A stretch of DNA of 39,251 bases from Ruminococcus sp. (GTDB lineage: Bacteria > Bacillota > Clostridia > Oscillospirales > Ruminococcaceae): assembly GCA_017934425.1 (NCBI GenBank), contig JAGBJO010000015.1, forward strand, positions 1-39,251. Direction: 5' to 3'. The notes beneath the pieces were generated by a model. That model worked only from the letters and a program-made list of their open reading frames with translations, made no database searches and had not been told where the DNA came from. This document shows positions 7,511 through 15,894 of this stretch, one piece after another. The position numbers were made by a program, and so were the translations under genes. Within the stretch, counting starts at the first letter, position 1; each line of letters opens with the position of its first letter.

Positions 7511-8023
7511 TTATTCCTCGTCGGACTTCTTTTTCTTTGACTTCTTGCTGTCGGCAGAATCATCAACTACCTGTGCAGTAGACAGAAGGCTTGAAGCAGA
7601 CTTCTTGTTTGCAGCATCAGCAGCAGCCTTTCTCTCGTTAGCAGTAACGTTTTCAGCGATAGCCCACTTTTTGATCCTGAGCTTGTGTCTCTCGCCGCCA
7701 GTTTCGATAACGATAGTATCATCGCCAGTGCGTACAACGATACCAACGATACCGCCGCTTGTAACGATCTCATCGCCTACCTGGAGACTTTCCTGCATTT
7801 CCTTCTGCTCCTGCTCTCTCTTTTTCTGGGGCTTTATAGCCATGAAATAAAGGATTGCGAACATGAACAGCAGTGAGATCACCATAGTCATGAATGAGGG
7901 ACCAGCAGTTGAAGCAGTTGCCGTACCTGATGCATCGTCAGCAAATGCGCTGACAGCTGACATCATAGCCGATGCAGAAGTCACAAAAGCCGCAGCCGCA
8001 GAGCCAAACAGTTTCTTTTTCAT
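7511..8023 (-). CDS. yajC: Preprotein translocase subunit YajC (extended form)
   Basis: YajC is the small single-span membrane partner of SecDF that assists SecYEG-driven export. The core is present: hydrophobic segment LLFMFAILYFMAIKPQKKREQEQ and the following SLQVGDEIVTSGGIVGIV, RIKKWAIAENV. At 170 residues it is longer than the usual 85-110: a signal-peptide-like N-terminus with Ala-rich stretch ending near AFADD precedes the core, and a charged tail ending KKSKKKKSDEE follows. The start at 8023 has AAGGAGAG upstream. No secD or secF is next to it; the next gene in the transcript is the TIGR04086 protein. Confidence 0.92.
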   Translation of the reverse strand: MKKKLFGSAAAAFVTSASAMMSAVSAFADDASGTATASTAGPSFMTMVISLLFMFAILYFMAIKPQKKREQEQKEMQESLQVGDEIVTSGGIVGIVVRTGDDTIVIETGGERHKLRIKKWAIAENVTANERKAAADAANKKSASSLLSTAQVVDDSADSKKSKKKKSDEE

Positions 8024-8066
8024 ATATATCTCTCCTTCTTGCCGCTAAGCGGTGAATTACCATACT

Positions 8067-8095
8067 ATTATAACATAGGTGCAAACAAATTGCAA
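8067..8095 (-). promoter_or_regulatory. Promoter of yajC
   Basis: Minus strand TTGCAA (8090-8095), 17-bp spacer, TATAAT (8067-8072), about 45 bp upstream of the yajC start. Confidence 0.65.
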
Positions 8096-8106
8096 TAGTC
8101 TGAGCA

Positions 8107-9876
8107 TCAAAAATCGCCCGAAGTATCCTCTTTTATGACGAACTTTATTGTGTAGTAGGTTACTTTTCCGTCCTCGTCAACATGGGCGCAGGTAGCGGTC
8201 ACAGTGTCGCCGGGGGCGTAACGTGAGCGGATAACCGATTGCAGGTCGTCGTAGGTGTGAACTGCATCGTCGTCTATCTTGGTGATGAAGTCGCCGGGTT
8301 TCAGTTCAGTGTTGGCAATATCGAAGTCCTTGTCGATATCGGTGATGTAGATACCCTCGAAGTCCTCCGGCAGATCAAAGCCTAAGTCTTCCTCAATAAG
8401 GTCTTTTTTGCTGTCTGAGGACATATCTATCATGGTTATACCGATACGGAATCTTCCCGAAATATAGCCCTTTTTGATAAGTTCCTCGATGATAGGACCA
8501 GCATCGTTTATAGTAATAGCGAAGCCCAGACCCTCATAGCTGCTGCTGACGTACTTTGATGAAGTGATACCGATTACCTGACCGTACATATTCACCAGAG
8601 CGCCGCCGGAGTTTCCGGGGCTGATGTCAGCATTTGTCTGTATGCAGTTCATCTCAAAGCCTGTGGAGTCGCCTCTTATCTTACGGTTCACGGCGGAAAC
8701 GATGCCGTCGGTAACAGTGCTTGACAGTCCAGCCGGATTTCCCACGGCAATGACCTGTTCGCCCACAAGTACCTCGTCTGAGTCGCCCAGAACAGCCGGA
8801 GTCAGCTTCACACCACTGACCTTGATAACTGCGATATCAGTCTTAGCATCTCTGCCGATGACCTTTGCGCTGAACACACGGTTGTCGGTGGTGTGGACGC
8901 TGTGATAGCCGTCAGCCTGCAATACATGGGCATTTGTAACTATGTATCCGTCCTCTGTTATAACAACGCCAGAACCAGTACCTACCAGGTCTTTACGCAT
9001 TGAGTCGGAGTAGGTGTATATCTCCACGATAGACTCCCTTACCGCCGCCGCAGCGCCCTCGGTGGTATATCTGCCGTTTTCGTCCTGGAAATTTGAAAGC
9101 TCGTTAGCGCCTTCTGGTTTGGTATTTTTGTAGAGTACCACCGGCGCAACGCCGTCCATGCCTGTAAGTTCTCGGCGGCTTCTACGCAGGTCAGAGGCGA
9201 TACCAAAAGTTGAAACGCCCAGCATAGTTATCAGCATAGCGGCGAAAACGGCAAGTATCCGGTTTTCACGCTTGCGTCTGCGGTCAGCTTCAAGCTGTTG
9301 CTGGCGTATCATCTCGTCCTGGGAAATGTAGCCAGTCCCCACGAACGGGTTGAACATAGGCTGCACATTCGGCTGTGATTCGCCGTAGACCACGTCAGCG
9401 AATATCTCAGCGGAATCCTCAGAAATGCTGTCCACAGCTTCCAGGTCGCTCATTATCTCCCTTTCAGGAACTTCCTCGGCTACAGTTTCACTGGGGAATT
9501 CCTCAGCTTCGGGGATTTCCTCCACTACAGTTTCACCGGGGAACTCCTCAGCTTCGGGGATTTCCTCCGCTACAGTTTCACCGGAGAACTCCTCAGCTTC
9601 GGGGATTTCCTCCGCTACAGTTTCATAGGGAAACTCCTCAGCTTCGGGGATTTCCTCCGATGCAGTTTCATAGGGAAACTCCTCCGCTTCGGGAACTTCT
9701 TCCGCTTCGGGAACTTCCTCGGATTCAAGTTTGGCAGGAACTTCTTCGGCTTCCGGAATATCCTCAGTTACGGGTTCTTCATCCGCCACCTCCGGATTTT
9801 CCAAGATCTCCGTGCTTTCCTCACTATGCATACCTTCATCTGCCTGCTCTGGCAGAAAATCTTCACGCTGATCCAT
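8107..9876 (-). CDS. HtrA/DegP-type membrane-anchored serine protease with PDZ domain
   Basis: A 589-residue protease for misfolded exported proteins. Residues 1-200 are an acidic, presumably cytoplasmic, region containing five 15-residue repeats (59-133). A single membrane span lies at about 206-227. The trypsin-like domain shows the triad His317 (TNAHV), Asp347 (KTDIAV) and Ser423 (GNSGGA). One PDZ domain occupies roughly 490-580 and includes ELKPGDFITKIDDDAV. The start follows AAAGGAGC. It begins 17 bp after the sensor kinase gene, so it is co-transcribed with the two-component pair, an arrangement like CiaRH-HtrA and functionally like CssRS-HtrA; regulation by envelope stress is inferred. 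The repeat-bearing N-terminus is much longer than in standard HtrA. Confidence 0.93.
   Translation of the reverse strand: MDQREDFLPEQADEGMHSEESTEILENPEVADEEPVTEDIPEAEEVPAKLESEEVPEAEEVPEAEEFPYETASEEIPEAEEFPYETVAEEIPEAEEFSGETVAEEIPEAEEFPGETVVEEIPEAEEFPSETVAEEVPEREIMSDLEAVDSISEDSAEIFADVVYGESQPNVQPMFNPFVGTGYISQDEMIRQQQLEADRRRKRENRILAVFAAMLITMLGVSTFGIASDLRRSRRELTGMDGVAPVVLYKNTKPEGANELSNFQDENGRYTTEGAAAAVRESIVEIYTYSDSMRKDLVGTGSGVVITEDGYIVTNAHVLQADGYHSVHTTDNRVFSAKVIGRDAKTDIAVIKVSGVKLTPAVLGDSDEVLVGEQVIAVGNPAGLSSTVTDGIVSAVNRKIRGDSTGFEMNCIQTNADISPGNSGGALVNMYGQVIGITSSKYVSSSYEGLGFAITINDAGPIIEELIKKGYISGRFRIGITMIDMSSDSKKDLIEEDLGFDLPEDFEGIYITDIDKDFDIANTELKPGDFITKIDDDAVHTYDDLQSVIRSRYAPGDTVTATCAHVDEDGKVTYYTIKFVIKEDTSGDF
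9478..9702 (-). repeat. Five tandem 45-bp repeats coding for an acidic 15-residue unit
   Basis: In-frame units resembling EEIPEAEEFPYETVA occur five times in a row at residues 59-133 of the HtrA-type protease, with related half-units (EEVPEAE) on either side. Nucleotide units are also close to identical, pointing to recent expansion by slippage or unequal recombination. Confidence 0.9.
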
Positions 9877-9893
9877 AGCAGCTCCTTTCAGTG

Positions 9894-11354
9894 TCAGACT
9901 TTAGGTGAATCCTGTAGATCGGCGGTTTCCGGGTTCTCAGGTATCTGTATCTGGAACTCAGTGTACTCGCCGTAAACGCTCTTTACAACGATATGACCAT
10001 TGTGCAGGTGAACTATCTTTCTGGAAATGGAAAGTCCCAATCCCAGACCGGTTGTATCCTTTCCACGGGAGGAATCGGTCTTATAGAAGCGGTCGAAAAC
10101 CTGCTGTATCTCGTCATTTTTCAGACCCTCGCCGGTATTTTTGATACCCACGATGCAGATATCGTCCTTCTTCTCAAACCGGAAAGAGAGTGTGCCGCCA
10201 TCGTTTACAAACTTGACAGCGTTCTCCACCAGGTTGTAAATTACCTGCTGCATTAGGTCAGCGTCAACAATAGCCATAAGCCTGTTGCTGTCCAGTTCCT
10301 CCACGTTCAGGTGCTTTTCTTCGATTCGCTTCTCGAACATGAGAACCACCTGTATCACCAGGTCAGTCAGGTTAGTTTCCTTGAAATTGGGCTTCATAGT
10401 GCCTGACTCGAACCGGGTCATATTCAGCATTGAGGATATGAGTATCCTCAGGCGCTTGATCTCGTTTGAAACGATGATAAGGTACTCCTGCTGACGTGAC
10501 TTTTTGATAGTGCCGTCCAGGATACCGTTTACAAAGCCGCCAATTGTGGTAATAGGAGTACGCAGTTCGTGGGAAACGTTGGCGATGAAGGTCTTGCTTG
10601 TCTCCTCGCTTTTCTCCACGTTAGCAGCGATAGCGTTCACACAGGCGGCTATCTCGCCCATATTTCCGCCCAGATCAGTTGGGATCTGCTCTGAGAAGTC
10701 GCCCTTAGCGAACTGGCTGGAAATACGCATCATTTCGTTCTCGCTGCGAACGCCACGCATGGTCATACTATTCATAGCGAAGTAGTAAGCGCCAATGAGA
10801 ATGATGCTTGCAGCCAGATAGACAGCAATGAGGTATATAGTAAACTGGTTGATCCCGGCGGTGTCGCCGTAAAGAACAGCGTATACGCTGTTTGCATCGC
10901 TGGAATTCTTAATAAGGCAGCCGTAGATCATCTGCGGTTCACTGGCAGCGAAACCGTCGGTCTCCAGGTTGATGAAGTAGCCGTCGGTCATAACAGCTTC
11001 TGAAAGCCTTGACATCAAGCTGCTGCTGAGTGGTTTTTCCTCAGAATCATTGGTATCTCCAAGTAAACATTTTCCGCTGCTGTCATATATAACGATGCGA
11101 GTGCCGATTTTAGCGTTAAAAGAGCGCTTTACACGTTCCGCAGCGGTAATGACATCATCATTGGTCTGTTCCATTTCCCTGTTCACGGACGAAACAAAGA
11201 GGTCGCCCCAGTTTTCCAGTTCATCAAGCTTGGCTTGCTTGTAAAGTACTGAGCAGAAAGTAATCATAGCCACGCCGATAGCGATTATCGAAGCGGTCAT
11301 GATAAGCAGCCCCGACCTGAAAACTCTGCGGAAGGAACTTTTCTTGTTTTTCAA
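9894..11354 (-). CDS. Sensor histidine kinase (envelope-stress type)
   Basis: A 486-residue membrane kinase. Membrane spans lie at about 15-37 and 172-194 with a roughly 135-residue extracytoplasmic sensor domain between them, then a HAMP linker (about 195-247), the phospho-acceptor motif SHELRTP with His262, and the ATP-binding domain (NLVENAVKF, GLGLGLSISRKI). The start is a TTG at 11354: an in-frame stop lies upstream and GGGGTG is at a fitting distance. It is separated from the response regulator gene by 113 bp holding an intrinsic terminator, and is followed within 17 bp by the HtrA gene. Its input signal cannot be told from sequence. Confidence 0.93.
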   Translation of the reverse strand: MKNKKSSFRRVFRSGLLIMTASIIAIGVAMITFCSVLYKQAKLDELENWGDLFVSSVNREMEQTNDDVITAAERVKRSFNAKIGTRIVIYDSSGKCLLGDTNDSEEKPLSSSLMSRLSEAVMTDGYFINLETDGFAASEPQMIYGCLIKNSSDANSVYAVLYGDTAGINQFTIYLIAVYLAASIILIGAYYFAMNSMTMRGVRSENEMMRISSQFAKGDFSEQIPTDLGGNMGEIAACVNAIAANVEKSEETSKTFIANVSHELRTPITTIGGFVNGILDGTIKKSRQQEYLIIVSNEIKRLRILISSMLNMTRFESGTMKPNFKETNLTDLVIQVVLMFEKRIEEKHLNVEELDSNRLMAIVDADLMQQVIYNLVENAVKFVNDGGTLSFRFEKKDDICIVGIKNTGEGLKNDEIQQVFDRFYKTDSSRGKDTTGLGLGLSISRKIVHLHNGHIVVKSVYGEYTEFQIQIPENPETADLQDSPKV

Positions 11355-11401
11355 AGTATTTCACCCCATATCCAGCGCCAGTTTAGCGCTGAAAGTATAT
11401 G

Positions 11402-11434
11402 AAAAACGGCTGCTGAGCGCAAGCCCGACAGCCG
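11402..11434 (-). terminator. Intrinsic terminator between response regulator and kinase genes
   Basis: Minus strand CGGCTG pairs with CAGCCG, with an inner GGGC-TTGC-GCTC stem, and is followed by TTTTT. Because kinase and protease genes lie downstream with no obvious new promoter, it may act as a partial terminator setting a higher dose of the regulator. Confidence 0.75.
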
Positions 11435-11451
11435 AATTTTACCTATCGGTA

Positions 11452-11470
11452 GTCTTAGAACAAGTTCTTA
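11452..11470 (-). repeat. Palindrome starting in the stop codon of the response regulator
   Basis: Minus strand TAAGAACTTGTTCTAAGAC; its first three bases are the stop codon. AGAACTTGTTCT is a perfect palindrome. The same two ends recur at 36643-36686 after the XRE gene, there with a longer interior. Confidence 0.7.
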
Positions 11471-12175
11471 CTCCTCTTCCTCTGTCTCGAACTTATATCC
11501 AACGCCCCAGACAGTCTTCAGAGCCCATTTATCCGAAACGCCCTCAAGCTTCTCACGCAGACGCTTGATATGAACGTCGATAGTACGGGAATCGCCGTAA
11601 TACTCGAAGCCCCAAACCTCATCGAGGAGCTGGTCACGGGTATATACTCTGTTTGGATTTGATGCTAAGTAGAAGAGCAGTTCAAGCTCCTTAGGAGGAG
11701 TATCGATAGTCTTTCCGGCAACACGCAGCTCGTAGCTGTCCATATTGACTACCAGTTTATCGAATCTTACTTCCTTAGCTTCTGGTTCAGCATTAGCTGT
11801 ACCGACTCTACGCAGAAGGGCATTGATATGGGCGATAACTTCCTTAGCCTCAAAAGGCTTGACCAGATAGTTATCAGCGCCCAGTTCAAGACCGATAACC
11901 TTATCGATAGTCTCGCCCTTAGCGGAGATCATGATTATCGGCACTTTTGACTTCTTTCTGATCTCACGGCAAACCTGCCAGCCATCAATACCGGGGAGCA
12001 TTATATCAAGCAGAACCAGATCCGGCTTGAGTGCATTGAACTTAACGACAGCTTCTTCTCCGTCATGTGAGAGGATAACGCTGTAGCCTTCGTTTTCGAG
12101 ATACATTTTCAGCCAGTCGCAGATCTGTTTATCATCATCGACCAGGAGGACTTTCAGACTTTTCTCATTAGCCAT
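11468..12175 (-). CDS. OmpR/PhoB-family response regulator
   Basis: A 235-residue DNA-binding regulator with a receiver domain (acidic cluster Asp13-15, phospho-acceptor Asp57 in LVLLDIMLPG, conserved Lys in ISAKGE) and a C-terminal winged helix (about 135-230, SRTIDVHIKRLREKL). The frame runs upstream to 12247, but the start at 12175 (MANEKSLKVLLVDDD) matches the family and has GAAAGAAGG in front; the longer form would also begin upstream of the mapped promoter. It is first in the operon with kinase and HtrA protease. Confidence 0.95.
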   Translation of the reverse strand: MANEKSLKVLLVDDDKQICDWLKMYLENEGYSVILSHDGEEAVVKFNALKPDLVLLDIMLPGIDGWQVCREIRKKSKVPIIMISAKGETIDKVIGLELGADNYLVKPFEAKEVIAHINALLRRVGTANAEPEAKEVRFDKLVVNMDSYELRVAGKTIDTPPKELELLFYLASNPNRVYTRDQLLDEVWGFEYYGDSRTIDVHIKRLREKLEGVSDKWALKTVWGVGYKFETEEEE

Positions 12176-12214
12176 ATAAAAACCTTCTTTCCAAATGTAA
12201 TAGGTACTAACTCT

Positions 12215-12243
12215 ATTATAACCGATTACGGCAAAAAAGTCAA
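12215..12243 (-). promoter_or_regulatory. Promoter of the two-component/HtrA operon
   Basis: Minus strand TTGACT (12238-12243), 17-bp spacer, TATAAT (12215-12220), about 40 bp upstream of the regulator start. Confidence 0.8.
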
Positions 12244-12297
12244 TCACTTATTTAAAGAATATTAACTATCCGTTCACACAAAAGGCTATGGTATATG

Positions 12298-12462
12298 TAG
12301 GGTGTGTTGACACTAAAATAATGTGCAGATTTTTGAGCAGAATTTCTGCGCAGACAAGGAGAGGAAACGCAGGTGGGCTGTCGCCCAGCAAGTTTTCTCG
12401 ACGCAGTATGCGTAAAATTCTGCCAAAAAGATGCTTTTTAGGCTTAGTGTCAACGCACCCTA
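12298..12462. mobile_element. 165-bp palindromic MITE-like element, second family
   Basis: Ends are TAGGGTGTGTTGACACTAA and the reverse complement of TAGGGTGCGTTGACACTAA, one mismatch over 19 bp. Inner blocks (GCAGATTTTTGAGCAGAATT on the left; reverse complement of AATTCTGCCAAAAAGATGC on the right) are also inverted copies, and the centre is GGGC-TGTC-GCCC, so the element is one long imperfect hairpin. Open frames crossing it on both strands are artefacts of the symmetry. Only one copy occurs in this window, so mobility is inferred from structure. Confidence 0.7.
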
Positions 12463-12464
12463 AT

Positions 12465-12501
12465 AAAAAAGCCGCTTGCCCTTGTCCGGGCAAACGGCTT
12501 T
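12465..12501 (-). terminator. Intrinsic terminator of the ribosomal operon
   Basis: Minus strand AAAGCCGTTTGCCC-GGACAA-GGGCAAGCGGCTTTTTT, a 14-bp stem with T-run, about 30 bp after the rplQ stop. Close to the second palindromic element but outside it. Confidence 0.9.
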
Positions 12502-12529
12502 GAGTGTTAAAAACAACTATGCAAGCAAA

Positions 12530-12883
12530 TTAGTCAACCAGCTTGATGATAGCCATCTCTGCTGCATCGCCACGACGGGGACCGATCTTGATGATCTGTG
12601 TGTAACCGCCGTTCTTCTCAGCGTACTTGGGAGAGATCTCGTTGAACAGCTTGCTGACAACGTCTTCCTTTGTGATGTATGCTAAAACCTGACGCTTGGA
12701 GTGCAGATCGTTGTTCTTACCGATAGTAATCATCTTCTCTGCAACAGCACGAACTTCCTTTGCTCTTGTAACGGTTGTTTCGATCTGACCGTTCTCGAGA
12801 AGGAAAGTTACCATGCCTCTGAGCATTGCTTTTCTGTGGTCAGATGTTCTGCCCAGCTTTCTTGTACCCGGCATGTTTTTCAC
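12530..12883 (-). CDS. rplQ: 50S ribosomal protein L17
   Basis: A 117-residue large-subunit protein near the polypeptide exit tunnel. [21 protein letters not shown] is the recognisable N-terminal core (start shown from Met4 of the product; the frame opens MKNM). AAAAGGAGTG precedes the start at 12883. Last gene of the block, directly after rpoA as in other Firmicutes, and followed by a strong terminator. Confidence 0.97.
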   Translation of the reverse strand: MKNMPGTRKLGRTSDHRKAMLRGMVTFLLENGQIETTVTRAKEVRAVAEKMITIGKNNDLHSKRQVLAYITKEDVVSKLFNEISPKYAEKNGGYTQIIKIGPRRGDAAEMAIIKLVD

Positions 12884-12940
12884 TCCTTTTCTTAAATAAG
12901 TGGAAATTTATTTAACAGCAGCGGCAGCGCTGCCGATGGA

Positions 12941-13906
12941 TTAATCTTCTTCAGATGAGAGGTCGAAGCCCAGTGACTGGAGCTTCTCCTTAACCTCGTC
13001 GAAGGACTTCTTACCAAGGTTTCTGACCTTCATCATTTCCTCTTCGGACTTGTTGATAAGGTCATCTACTGTATTGATACCTGCACGCTTGAGGCAGTTG
13101 AAAGAACGTACAGACAGATCCAGATCCTCGATAGTCATTTCCAGGATCTTCTCCTTGCCCTTCTCGTCCTTCTCAACCAGCACTTCAGTCAGTCCGCCTT
13201 CCTCAGAGAGGTCGATGAACAGCTTCAGATGCTCGCCAAGCAGGTTTGCAGCCTGGGAGAGAGCTTCCTTAGCGGAGATAGTACCGTCGGTCCATACCTC
13301 CATAGTCAGCTTGTCGTAGTCAGTTACCTGACCCAGACGGGTATCTTCAACAGTGTAATTTACCTTGAGAACAGGTGTATAGATGCTGTCAACGGCGATA
13401 ACGTCCACAGGCATATTGATCTGCTTCTTATTACGCTCAGCAGAAACATAGCCTCTGCCTCTGTCGATGGTGATCTCCATATAGAGCTTAGCGTCCTTAC
13501 CCAGAGTAGCGATATGCATACCAGGGTCGAGGATATTCACCTCAGAGTCAGTCTTGATGTCGCCTGCGGTAACCTCGCACTCACCCTCAGCGTCGATATA
13601 CACGGTCTTAGGACCGTCGCCGTAAAGCTTTGCGGTAAGACCCTTGATAGCGAGGATGATCTCGGTTACGTCCTCCTTGACACCGGGGATAGTTGACAGC
13701 TCGTGATGAACTGTGCTATCCTTGCCGGTAAGCTTTACAGAGGTTACAGCCACACCCGGAAGTGAGGAGAGCAGCACACGTCTGAGGCTGTTTCCAAGTG
13801 TAATACCGTAACCACGCTCCAGCGGTGCTAAAACGAATTTGCCGTATTTGCCGTCACTTTTAAGCTCGACAATGTCGATATCAGGCTTATTGATCTTTTC
13901 CAGCAT
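12941..13906 (-). CDS. rpoA: RNA polymerase alpha subunit
   Basis: A 321-residue alpha subunit. The N-terminal dimerisation domain (about 1-230) has [20 protein letters not shown]; the C-terminal domain (about 245-310) has [19 protein letters not shown], which contacts upstream promoter DNA and activators. Ribosome binding site CAGGAGGG precedes the start. It stands between rpsD and rplQ, the conserved alpha-operon position. Confidence 0.98.
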   Translation of the reverse strand: MLEKINKPDIDIVELKSDGKYGKFVLAPLERGYGITLGNSLRRVLLSSLPGVAVTSVKLTGKDSTVHHELSTIPGVKEDVTEIILAIKGLTAKLYGDGPKTVYIDAEGECEVTAGDIKTDSEVNILDPGMHIATLGKDAKLYMEITIDRGRGYVSAERNKKQINMPVDVIAVDSIYTPVLKVNYTVEDTRLGQVTDYDKLTMEVWTDGTISAKEALSQAANLLGEHLKLFIDLSEEGGLTEVLVEKDEKGKEKILEMTIEDLDLSVRSFNCLKRAGINTVDDLINKSEEEMMKVRNLGKKSFDEVKEKLQSLGFDLSSEED

Positions 13907-13975
13907 AAAAACCCTCCTGTTTCACATAAACTGTAATTTTCAGTTGCTGATGTCTCCGGTAGCCCGTTTTCAGGA

Positions 13976-14659
13976 TTACTTGGAGTACAGCTCGACGATG
14001 AGGTGAGTAGCTACCTCGTAGTCAATATCCTCAGCTGAGGGAAGACGGTTAACTGTAGCGGAGAAGTCGTCCTTCTTAGCATCGAGCCAAGCGGGAACGA
14101 GTCTGTCCTTAGTCTCCTCTACTGTTGTCTTGAACTTTTCGGAGGTTCTATCCTTCTCCTTCAGAGCGATAACGTCGCCGACCTTAACTCTGTAGGAAGG
14201 GATATTTACCTTCTTGCCGTTTACTGTGAAGTGGCTGTGTACTACCAGCTGTCTTGCCTCACGTCTTGTGAGAGCCAGACCCATTCTGTATACAACGCTG
14301 TCCAGTCTGGACTCCAGGCAAGTGATGAGGTTGTCACCGGTCTTACCTTCCATCTTGGAAGCGATCTCGAAGTAGTGGTTGAACTGCTTCTCCAGCATAC
14401 CGTAGATGAACTTGAGCTTCTGCTTTTCCTTCAGCTGCTCGCCGTATTCGGAAAGCTTCTTTCTCTTGCCCTCAGAGGGGTCTCTGTACTCGACTCTGGA
14501 AGTAGCCTGAGTCTTTCTTCTGTCGATATTCTTTTCCTGAGCGTCCTTCTTGATAGCCTCCATCTGCTCACCGGAGAAGGTAGCGTTATAGCCCATTACA
14601 GCAGGGCTGATACCCAGGTATCTGCATCTCTTAAGAATTGGTTCCTTCTGTACTGCCAT
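13976..14659 (-). CDS. rpsD: 30S ribosomal protein S4 (long form)
   Basis: Primary 16S rRNA-binding protein of the small-subunit body. The core LSEYGEQLKEKQKLKFIYG and the S4-domain RLDSVVYRMGLALTRREARQ are clear. At 227 residues it is longer than the usual 200-209; the excess is a charged insertion after the N-terminal PILKRCRYLGISP segment (roughly residues 25-70). There is no four-cysteine zinc site. In many Firmicutes S4 also regulates its own synthesis; no such element was identified here. Confidence 0.96.
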   Translation of the reverse strand: MAVQKEPILKRCRYLGISPAVMGYNATFSGEQMEAIKKDAQEKNIDRRKTQATSRVEYRDPSEGKRKKLSEYGEQLKEKQKLKFIYGMLEKQFNHYFEIASKMEGKTGDNLITCLESRLDSVVYRMGLALTRREARQLVVHSHFTVNGKKVNIPSYRVKVGDVIALKEKDRTSEKFKTTVEETKDRLVPAWLDAKKDDFSATVNRLPSAEDIDYEVATHLIVELYSK

Positions 14660-14680
14660 TCTAATACACCTCCTGTTAGA

Positions 14681-15085
14681 TCAGACACGACGTCTCTTAG
14701 GCGGACGGCAACCATTGTGGGGGATAGGAGTAACGTCCTTGATCATTCTTACCTCAAGGCCAACGGTCTGGAGTGCTCTGATAGCAGCCTCACGACCAGC
14801 TCCGGGTCCCTTTACGTAAACCTCTACATACTTCAGGCCATGCTCCATAGCAGCCTTTGCAGCTGTCTCAGCAGCAGTCTGTGCAGCGAAGGGAGTAGAC
14901 TTCTTAGAGCCTCTGAATCCCAGCTCGCCAGCGCTTGCCCATGAGATAGCGTTGCCTGCTGTATCGGTGATAGTTACGATTGTGTTATTGAAAGTGGACT
15001 GGATATGAACAGCGCCGCTCTCGATATTCTTACGATCTCTGCGTCTCTTGACAGCGGAGACTTTTTTACCTTTCTGCTGTGCCAA
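14681..15085 (-). CDS. rpsK: 30S ribosomal protein S11
   Basis: A 134-residue platform protein of the small subunit. It has [28 protein letters not shown] and the C-terminal [15 protein letters not shown] typical of the family. It lies 14 bp after rpsM and 21 bp before rpsD. Confidence 0.97.
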   Translation of the reverse strand: MAQQKGKKVSAVKRRRDRKNIESGAVHIQSTFNNTIVTITDTAGNAISWASAGELGFRGSKKSTPFAAQTAAETAAKAAMEHGLKYVEVYVKGPGAGREAAIRALQTVGLEVRMIKDVTPIPHNGCRPPKRRRV

Positions 15086-15099
15086 AGCTCATGCCCTCC

Positions 15100-15468
15100 T
15101 TACTTCTTCTTGTTAGCGATGGTCTTTACAGGGCCCTTGCGGGTTCTTGCGTTTGTCTTAGTTCTCTGACCTCTTACGGGCAGACCCTTTCTGTGACGAA
15201 CGCCTCTGTAGCAGCCGATCTCAACAAGTCTCTTGATGTTAAGAGCTACCTCACGGCGGAGATCACCCTCAACAGTTAAGTTAGCATCTATATAGTCACG
15301 CAGCTTAGCTACGTCCTCCTCAGCCAGGTCCTTAACTCTTGTGTCAGGGTTAACACCTGTACCAGCGAGGATATCAGCAGCAGTCTGACGACCGATTCCG
15401 TAGATATAAGTAAGACCGATCTCGATTCTCTTATTCTTGGGAAGGTCAACACCAGCAATTCTTGCCAT
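15100..15468 (-). CDS. rpsM: 30S ribosomal protein S13
   Basis: A 122-residue head protein that forms bridges to the large subunit and approaches the P-site t[31 protein letters not shown] and the basic C-terminus [18 protein letters not shown] are diagnostic. It begins the rpsM-rpsK-rpsD-rpoA-rplQ portion, 36 bp after rpmJ. Confidence 0.97.
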   Translation of the reverse strand: MARIAGVDLPKNKRIEIGLTYIYGIGRQTAADILAGTGVNPDTRVKDLAEEDVAKLRDYIDANLTVEGDLRREVALNIKRLVEIGCYRGVRHRKGLPVRGQRTKTNARTRKGPVKTIANKKK

Positions 15469-15504
15469 ATTGAAATTACACCTCCATGTAGTTAGCGCTA
15501 AGGC

Positions 15505-15618
15505 TTAGCCCTGACGCTGCTTATGCTTAGGATTTTCGCAGATAACCATGATTCTGCCTTTACGTTTGATAACCTTGCACTTTTCGCACATGGGTTTTAC
15601 TGAAGGTCTGACTTTCAT
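15505..15618 (-). CDS. rpmJ: 50S ribosomal protein L36
   Basis: A 37-residue protein, [20 protein letters not shown] onward. It is the zinc-binding form with Cys11, Cys14, Cys27 and His32. The start at 15618 is preceded by AAGGAGGTATTTTC. It has the usual place between infA and rpsM. Confidence 0.96.
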   Translation of the reverse strand: MKVRPSVKPMCEKCKVIKRKGRIMVICENPKHKQRQG

Positions 15619-15662
15619 TGAAAATACCTCCTTGTCAGCGGATGGGGACGAAAGTCCGTTTT

Positions 15663-15881
15663 TTACTTGACACGCCAGGTGATCCTGCCCTTTGAAAGAT
15701 CATAGGGGGACATTTCAAGCTTGACCTTGTCACCTGGAACGATTCTGATATAGTTCATTCTGAGCTTGCCGGAAACGTGTGCGAGGACTTCGTGACCGTT
15801 TTCCAGCTGTACCTTGAACATTGCATTAGGCAGAGCGTCTGTTACAACGCCTTCGACCTCGATTACATCTTCCTTAGACAT
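15663..15881 (-). CDS. infA: Translation initiation factor IF-1
   Basis: A 72-residue single OB-fold protein that occupies the A site during initiation. [33 protein letters not shown] and [11 protein letters not shown] are near-invariant IF-1 segments. It lies 13 bp after the KOW-domain gene and 44 bp before rpmJ. Confidence 0.98.
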   Translation of the reverse strand: MSKEDVIEVEGVVTDALPNAMFKVQLENGHEVLAHVSGKLRMNYIRIVPGDKVKLEMSPYDLSKGRITWRVK

Positions 15882-15894
15882 ACCATAACCTCCC

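Noticed and set aside
9478..9702. Regularly repeated 45-bp units resembling a CRISPR array
   Set aside because: There are no unique spacers; repeats are contiguous and in frame with a protease gene.
9375..9878. A 167-codon plus-strand frame rich in Pro/Arg
   Set aside because: It is the antisense reading of the acidic tandem repeats of the HtrA-type protease; the repetitive composition keeps the frame open.
12266..12503. Similar small frames on both strands over the second palindromic element
   Set aside because: The two translations resemble each other because the element is an inverted repeat; no start signals.
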